Source of the DNA: Amphibalanus amphitrite
Taxonomy: Eukaryota; Arthropoda; Thecostraca; Balanomorpha; Balanidae
Reading direction: 5' to 3'
Length of the DNA stretch: 64,000 nucleotides
Assembly: GCF_019059575.1 (NCBI RefSeq)
Contig: NW_024883421.1
Coordinates: forward strand, 28,618-92,617
Part shown: one piece after another, positions 57,802 through 64,000 of the stretch
Layout of the letters: every line of letters begins with the position of its first letter
Numbering within the stretch: position 1 is the first letter of the stretch
The notes under the pieces: generated by a model
The model's database searches: none
What the model was told of the DNA's origin: nothing
Seen by the model: the letters and a program-made list of their open reading frames with translations, nothing else
Program-made: the position numbers and the translations under genes

Positions 57802-58886
57802 TGATCACTTGAAGACCCAGAGGTTGACATCCTACTGGGTTGTCTGCAGTCTCGTCTGATATGACCCATTTTGTTGCAGTTCCAGCATGGCCCCAGTCCC
57901 ACTTGTCTCCTGTTGTCCAGACGTCCTGCCGGCTTGCGGTTCGCAGCTTCAAGCTGCTGGATCCGAGAGAGAATAGCATCGAGCTTCGTTTCCAAATTCG
58001 ATGGACTCTGTGTTTCCACACTGGCTTGGCGGTTGCCGAAACCACTGCTCTGGCGGCTATGTGATGATTTGAGGGAACGTCTTAGAGACTCGTATTCTAG
58101 GGCAGCAGCTAGTGCGTCGCGCAGGCTGCTTGGTTTCGCCTGTCTTACGGTCATTTGCATGTCCGTGTCTTCCAGGGCGTCAATAAACTGATCACAGGCG
58201 ACTGTCGCCCTGAAGTCCGGCGGAGCTCCGGGATAAGCCAAGTGAGCAAGTCGATCCACGTCCAATGCCAACTCTTGCAGGCCCTCGTTGCCACCACGGG
58301 TTCGGTTCCTTAGCCTGGCGCGATTGAGGTGCTCCTGATGTGCAGATCCGAAGCGCTGCTCTAAGACATTTGTTAATGCTTCATAATTTTCCAGGTGATT
58401 TGGAGGCACACATGCCAGCACTTCCAGTGCCGGACCTTTGAGACTCGCGGCTAATTCAACCGCTTTCCTGTGTGTGGACCACCCGTTGCTAGCCGCAATG
58501 AGCTCGAACTGCGCTCGGTAGGCGGCCAATGAAGCCGATCCATCGAAGTCCTGGGGTTTACGCCCTACAGCGTCACCTTTAGGAGCTGGTTGATGATTCT
58601 CGCCCCCATCTTGAAGAACCCGAGTTGTTGCTGTATCAACAGCGACAACAGGATTCCTGTCCTGGCGAGATGACGCGACCAACTCCCCCAAGTCCCTAAG
58701 GATGGATTCGATGTTGTCCATTCTCTTGCCGTAGGATTCGTGCAGTTGTAATGCATGCTCGCTGAGCTGCTGTTTCACCACCTCGGATACTTGTTGAAGT
58801 GTACTGGCTTCTTCCCGAGCTCCAGTCGTCTTTGTCTCCATCTCCGCCGTTTGGCTTCGTGTCACGCGTTTGTCGTCAGTCATCAT
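57789..58886 (-). CDS. gag: Gypsy gag protein, element 1
   Basis: 365 residues. It forms the particle and binds the element RNA. The N-terminus has a short charged region (MMTDDKRVTRSQ) followed by a likely coiled-coil (about residues 25-60). A capsid-like central domain contains LKGPALEVLACVPP and the tail of a typical retrotransposon gag (YEALTNVLEQRFGS). A single CCHC zinc knuckle, CWNCNKMGHIRRDC, lies at about 334-347. I chose the ATG at 58886; the reading frame remains open to 58919, but without an upstream ATG. The stop is inside the frameshift signal. It belongs to the Ty3/Gypsy family by position and knuckle. Confidence 0.9.
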   Translation of the reverse strand: MMTDDKRVTRSQTAEMETKTTGAREEASTLQQVSEVVKQQLSEHALQLHESYGKRMDNIESILRDLGELVASSRQDRNPVVAVDTATTRVLQDGGENHQPAPKGDAVGRKPQDFDGSASLAAYRAQFELIAASNGWSTHRKAVELAASLKGPALEVLACVPPNHLENYEALTNVLEQRFGSAHQEHLNRARLRNRTRGGNEGLQELALDVDRLAHLAYPGAPPDFRATVACDQFIDALEDTDMQMTVRQAKPSSLRDALAAALEYESLRRSLKSSHSRQSSGFGNRQASVETQSPSNLETKLDAILSRIQQLEAANRKPAGRLDNRRQVGLGPCWNCNKMGHIRRDCRQPSRMSTSGSSSDQGNE

Positions 58887-58961
58887 GCCAAGTTTGAGCA
58901 CATCGATAGCTGGAATCAATAGGTAGGAACACCACCGGCGGTATCAGGGAGAAACAGGAAA

Positions 58962-58979
58962 AAAAACTTCTGACACCAG
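58962..58979 (-). promoter_or_regulatory. Primer binding site
   Basis: Immediately after the LTR end, the minus strand reads C TGGTGTCAGAAGTTTTT. It begins with TGG, as expected for pairing with a tRNA 3' CCA. I cannot name the tRNA. Confidence 0.6.
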
Positions 58980-59564
58980 TGTTACCGAGCCCAGGGTTCA
59001 CTGCTACCGTTCCCCTCCTCCACGGACCCCAAATACAGGAATACTTACACAGTGGACTATATTTACTGCCCCGTTATCCTACCGCCTACTGTTCCCATTA
59101 GTAGGCAGGAGCAGGACGAACAACCGTACCCAGCGCTCCCACTGTTACCATCAGTAGGCAGCAACAACCTCACCTGTACAGAATCGTCCACTTGCCCAAG
59201 CCGCGGTTCTCCGTCCACGCACAGCTGACAGCACTCCACGGGTCACCACTCACTGCGGAGCTGAGGACACGACTGGCGCGGGCCCGCAAATCTGACCTAA
59301 CATGACCTCGGATCGTAGTGGGCCGACCTCACGTCCAATCGCAAACCGGAGTCGCAAATGACGTCATAAACCCAACTCCACAAACACACGCAGACAGTAA
59401 TGGCGCACGATATACAAATATGAAAGACATGCTCAAGGTTGGTAAAAATAAATCCATTCAGGCAATGTGTTGATTGGCATTTCTTTGTATAGGAACTTTG
59501 AATCCGTGAGTACTTTTGTGGTAAACCATCAGTAATCTAACTTAATTAATCCGACTGCATAACA
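58980..59564 (-). repeat. Gypsy LTR 2, shared by elements 1 and 2
   Basis: 585 bp. It serves as 5' LTR of element 1 and 3' LTR of element 2. No difference from LTR 1 is seen. Confidence 0.85.
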
Positions 59565-59579
59565 CTACCCCCCCCCCCT
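59565..59579 (-). promoter_or_regulatory. Polypurine tract, element 2
   Basis: Same as at 53059, with one more G. Confidence 0.6.
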
Positions 59580-59647
59580 AACGTTCTTCGCCCACGAAGA
59601 AGAAGAGATAGGGAGAGAGCACAAAAAAAACGAGCCATTTCATGCAC

Positions 59648-60346
59648 CTAGGACCGGTGGAGCCACTCGGGCAGCCTATGCAGGAGACGGTCGTACCCCT
59701 CCTCTGAGAGGTGGATCCCATCGCGGCCGTAAAAACGATTACTAGAATCGCTGACGACGTGCCTCCTTCTTTTGTAGGTTGTGAGAGCCCTGCCGACAAG
59801 CCAGTGCGTCGCCTTGTCGTGGAAGTTGGCTAGCGACATTCTCTCGGCGTGGAACGCCGGGCACTGCTCCCACGCCCTTCCGGTGTCATAGCGGAGGCGG
59901 GGGAGAGGGCCTACAATGTCCACCTCCGTGCAGTGCTCGAGGACAGCGTCGATTACTACTGTTATATTGTCTTTTAACACAGCCAGTTGTCGGCGCCTCC
60001 TCTCCGGGTCTCCGTCTGGATAAATGTCGTTACCTGTCATCCAGATGCAAACTCGACCCGTTGACAGCCTGAAACCTTCAGCAGCGCAGCGCCAGTCTTG
60101 CAGCTCCTGGGCGATGCGACGACACAGACGTTTCCAGGAATCTCCTCCTCGGGTGCGATTGAAAAGGAAGTCCGGGCTGGACACGCTCACCTGTGCATCG
60201 CGCGCGATAGAATCACCCAGGAACAGATGGAGCCTTCCGCCGTTGTCATCGGGGAAGGTCGACTCTTGTGCCGCCAGCCACTGCCTCTGGTCCGGGTCGG
60301 ATATATCTAAGATGTCTTCCCAGCTGTCGACGTTTGGCCGGTCCAT
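59648..60346 (-). CDS. SGNH/GDSL hydrolase-like third ORF, element 2
   Basis: Identical in protein sequence to the ORF at 53142-53840, with all four SGNH blocks. The splice acceptor-like tract upstream (60350-60381) is conserved too. Identity of both copies shows that the ORF is part of the element and not a chance host insertion next to a single copy. Confidence 0.85.
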   Translation of the reverse strand: MDRPNVDSWEDILDISDPDQRQWLAAQESTFPDDNGGRLHLFLGDSIARDAQVSVSSPDFLFNRTRGGDSWKRLCRRIAQELQDWRCAAEGFRLSTGRVCIWMTGNDIYPDGDPERRRRQLAVLKDNITVVIDAVLEHCTEVDIVGPLPRLRYDTGRAWEQCPAFHAERMSLANFHDKATHWLVGRALTTYKRRRHVVSDSSNRFYGRDGIHLSEEGYDRLLHRLPEWLHRS

Positions 60347-60488
60347 ATGCCTGGTTATAGAGAAAAGAGAAAAAAACAGGTGCTAGAACTCTGGGGGTCT
60401 AGAGCGTTTTGCCCATAACTGTTTGACCAGACACAAACACACGCACACATACACACGTGCATGCACAGTCCCACACTATTTACATGCC

Positions 60489-63400
60489 TTACAGAACGTA
60501 ATCGGCCAGACGTACTGGCATCCTGCGAGTTCTGGACCGTGTACTCGGGCGTGAACCACCCGCGGAACTGTTCCCTGGACCCGCGTTGTCCGTGTCCCCG
60601 TTAGCATCGGGAGACTGGACTCTGGGATCCGCTGACTGGGGTGGTTGTATATCCGCACTCTCGGAGGGGCTCGTACTGGCCACCCCGGGGACTGAGTTGT
60701 CGCTCCACGTGAAATGGGGAGACTCTGCGTGTTTCCACAATCGGTTGATGTGAACTACTTTCGCTTTCCCCCTGGCTGTCCGAATGCGATACGTGACATC
60801 GGAAAGCCGGTTGATGATCACATAGCCATCTTCCCAGTCAGACATGAGTTTAGGACAGAGTCCCTTTTTACGCCGGGGATTAAAAAGCCATACCTTGTCA
60901 CCGGGTTGTAAAACAGATTGACTCGCCTTGGCATCATACCGAAGCTTCATTGCGTCGGACTTCAGCCGGAGGTGTGATCGGACCTGTTTGTGAATCTCCC
61001 CGAGGCGGTGCTTCAGCTCTCGCACGAAGTCTTGACATGAGTCATGCCTCGCATCGGTAGGTGGGGCGTCGGTGATCAGATCGATGGGGAGGCGCATCTC
61101 TCGACCAGTCATCATCTGAGCCGGAGTGTACCCCGTGGTTTCGTGCTCTGCGGAACGATAGGCCATTAGGACCATAGGTAGTTTCGTGTCCCATTCATCT
61201 TGGCCCTCTTTGCAGAACTTGGACAGTTCCTGCCCCAGCGTTCGGTTGAAGCGTTCGACCATGCCGTCGGACTGCGGATGAAGGGGCGTAGTCCTCGTCT
61301 TCCGTATCCCCAGCAACCTGCACGACTCTTTGAAAACGGCGCTTTCAAAGTTTCTTCCCTGGTCGGAATGGAGCTCGTTGGGCATTCCGAAGCGGGTGAA
61401 GAAGTTGTCCACCAGCACTCCAGCCACGGTAGTGGCTTCCTGGTTTGGTATGGCGTAAGCCTCGGGCCATTTGGTGAAATAGTCCATTGCAACGCATATG
61501 TACTTGTTGCCATTCGCCGAAAGTGGTAGGGGACCCGTGATATCTACAGCCACCCTTTCCATGGGGGCTCCCGCAAGGACGAGCTGCAGCGGTGCTCGCT
61601 GAACGGTGTGCGGTCCCTTCTTGGCACAACAGACGGTGCAGACGCGGCACCACTCCGAAACATCGTTCCGCATACCAACCCAGTAGAAGCGCTGTCTGAG
61701 GCGTTGTAGAGTCTTCTTCACACCGAAGTGCCCACCAGTCGGCGCGTCATGGTGTTCCACCATCACCCGGTGCCTGAGTTCTCTTGGAAGCACCACCAGC
61801 CATCTGCTGGTCACGCCGTCAACAGACTCCCAACGGCGCTCCAGCACGCCATCGTTGATCCTGAGCATGCTCCACTGCGCCCAGTAGTGTTTTGTGGTGG
61901 GACTTGCTCCTGATATCTCGTCTGCTGTGGGTCTTGAGCTGTCGACGCGTAGGTGTGACAGAACTGGCGAAATGTCTGGGTCCTGTGCTTGGGCACTGCG
62001 AATGTTAAAGGCACTCGACGGAGCGGTGTCCTCGTTTTCCTTTCGAGATGATTCTATGTGGGTATGTCGCGATACCGAGAGGGAATCATACTTCGTGCAG
62101 TGTCGGCAGGCACCGTGACATGGTCGCCTGCTGAGGCCATCTGCATTCGCATGCTTTGTTCCAGGTCTGTAGGCAATCTCGAAGTCGTATTGCCCCAGAC
62201 GCGCCAACCAACGAGCTAGCTGTCCCTCTGGTTCCTTTAGGGTTCGAAGCCAGCGAAGTGCCGAATGATCAGTTCTCACAGTGAAGTGGGCCCCATACAC
62301 GTAGTGATGAAAGTGTTTGATGGCTTCTACGACAGCTAAGAGCTCTCGTCGTGTGACGCAGTAATTTCGCTCAGGTTTGGATAGGGATCGACTAAAATAT
62401 GCGATGACCCGTTCTCCTTGGTCGGAGTTTTGGGATAGCACGGCCCCAATGCCGCACGCGCTGGCATCGGTGTCCAAGATGAATGGCAGCTTTGTTTCCG
62501 GATAGGCGAGTACGGGCGTACTAGTAAGAGCTCCTTTGAGCTTCTGGAAGGCCTCTTCGCATGAGGCGTTCCATTCGAATCGTTGTCCTTTTTGTGTCAG
62601 ACGGTGCAATGGAGCTGCCAATTCAGCGAAGCCCTTCACAAAGCGACGGTAGTAAGTGCACAGCCCTAGGAAACTGCGTAGTTCGGTGATGTTAGTCGGC
62701 ACCGGCCACTCGCTGACTGCCCGCACCTTGGCTGGATCAGTAGAGACACCTTGTTCGGACACCTCGTGCCCGAGGTAAGCCACTTTCCTTTGGAAGAGAT
62801 GACACTTCTTTGGGTTCAGCTTCAGGTTGGCTGCGCGGAATCGCTGGAAGACCTCCTTCAAACGTTGAAGCTCCTCGCTGAAGGTGTTACCAAACACGAT
62901 GACGTCATCCAGGTACACTAGTAGTGATTTCCAGTGAAGACCCGCCAGCACCGCCTCCATCAATCTCTCGAACGTTGCCGGAGCATTGCAGAGGCCGAAC
63001 GGCATGACTCGAAATTGCCAAAGGCCGCCTCCACACGAGAAAGCTGTCTTCTCTTTGTCGTGTTCTGCCATCTTCACTTGATGGTAGCCAGACTTCAAGT
63101 CGAGTGTCGAGAACCATTTTGCTCCAGCCAGAGCATCCAGCGTATCGTCGATCCTAGGCAGGGGGTATGAGTCCTTCAGGGTGATCTCGTTCAGGGCCCG
63201 ATAGTCGACGCAGCATCTCAAGGATCCATCTTTTTTCTTCACCATCACCAGCGGAGAGGACCACGGACTGGCTGACTTTTCAATCAGGCGTTGTTGAGCC
63301 ATGTCGCTCACCAACCTTTCGGCCTCCTCTCGCTTCGCCAGTGGGATACGCCGAGGAGGGATCTTGATGGGGCGGTGGTTGTTTGTTTTGATGTGGTGTT

Positions 63401-64000
63401 CCGTCAAATCTGTAGATCCCAAGTCATGGTCACCTTCTGAAAAGATGTCACTGTTCTCGAACAGCAGAGTCTCGACCTCTCTCACCTGTGCATCCGTGAG
63501 GGTGTCACTGCAGCGGCTGAGCAGCTCCTGGACATCATCGGGTAATGCTACACCTCCTGTATGGGTTGAATAAGAGCCGTGAACAGTAACATTTCCACAT
63601 GAGACATCCTCACCTGTTCCGATGACTGTGCCCGGTTTAAGTCTGATGTGTCTGTCGGAGAGGTTGCCGATCAGTATTGGAAGGCGTGACTTGTTCCTTA
63701 CCAGAGACCTTCCTACCATGATTCCGTCGGCCAAACCACTTGCACCCTCAACTAGCACTTGGTGGCCATCGATTGTGTCCAACGACTTACACTCCACCAA
63801 CTGTTCTGTTCTGGGCGGGATGCGTACTTGTCTACGAACTACTACACGGTACGTTTTGGGAGTGTCTTGCTGTGTTTCCGTCAGTGGAATCGTTGAGTTG
63901 TCCACCTGAAGTGTCATTTTTTTCAAATCCAGTTGGCAGTTGTGGGCCGACAGATAATAGGCCAAGGATGCAGCGTTCTTCCAGCTCTTCCGCCACGAAT
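60489..64000 (-). pseudogene. pol: Gypsy pol, element 2, cut by window end, with a frameshift
   Basis: It repeats element 1 pol from the C-terminus up to the protease-RT linker, with intact integrase, RNase H and reverse transcriptase motifs. At about 63957-63959 two bases present in element 1 (57452-57455, ATAATCTAGG against ATAATAGG) are missing, which shifts the frame near the end of the protease. The window ends 40 bases later. If real, the deletion makes this copy unable to produce Gag-Pol; it could also be a sequence error. Confidence 0.85.

Larger units (their letters stand above)
52474..64000 (-). mobile_element. Head-to-tail Gypsy (Ty3) retrotransposon array
   Basis: Element 1 spans 52474-59564 (7091 bp: LTR, gag, pol, SGNH ORF, LTR). 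Element 2 starts at the shared LTR 58980 and leaves the window. The repeat offset is 6506 bp throughout, and only homopolymer lengths and the 2 bp deletion differ. Confidence 0.9.

Noticed and set aside
58887-58919. Gag start at 58919
   Set aside because: The codon there is TTG; the first ATG in frame is at 58886.

Overview
This 64 kb window is eukaryotic, almost certainly from an invertebrate animal. The evidence is spliced coding sequence, a THAP-type P element, Tc1/mariner, hAT-like and TTAA-target DNA transposons, a Penelope-like fragment and a Gypsy LTR retrotransposon. An arthropod (perhaps a crustacean) is my best guess, but nothing seen fixes the species. There is no intact ordinary host gene; the only host-like coding sequence is one exon of a ubiquitin-specific protease. 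The window is a heavily nested repeat region, and most open reading frames in it are by-products of repeats.

Layout. 1-7.3 kb: a purine-rich satellite, a TTAA-flanked element with a 75 bp-arm inverted repeat, a Tc1/mariner transposase relic split by two nested TTAA elements, and tandem copies of a dispersed repeat. 7294-14026: first copy of a ~6.7 kb non-autonomous element (ends CAGGGCG, 8 bp target duplication) that carries three TTAA-type elements as passengers and a 21 bp satellite. 15236-22417: second copy, inverted, with an internal 433 bp duplication. 22.4-30.9 kb: more TTAA elements, a small hAT-like element, mariner and Penelope-like relics, a TA microsatellite and two large palindromes, one with a hammerhead-ribozyme-like core. 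30894-44791: a P element with 58 bp perfect inverted ends and a broken THAP transposase gene. It contains a 2.7 kb hAT-like element inside the coding region and the third copy of the 6.7 kb element in its 3' part. 45.0-52.1 kb: one satellite repeat hit by four different elements within about 70 bp of original sequence; one of these carries the protease exon. 52474-64000: two head-to-tail Gypsy elements sharing a central LTR, both on the minus strand.

The most notable system is the Gypsy element. Its gag and pol are joined by what looks like a complete -1 frameshift signal: slippery GGGAAAC, a 7 nt spacer, and an 8 bp stem. In the position where env lies in retroviruses there is a 232-residue ORF with all four SGNH/GDSL hydrolase blocks. 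A strong polypyrimidine tract and AG sit 3 nt before its ATG, as expected for expression from a spliced subgenomic RNA. The second main observation is the layered mobilisation of the 6.7 kb element. All three copies carry the same passenger TTAA elements at the same sites, so the composite moved as a unit, and it finally landed inside a P element that itself sits in a mariner end.
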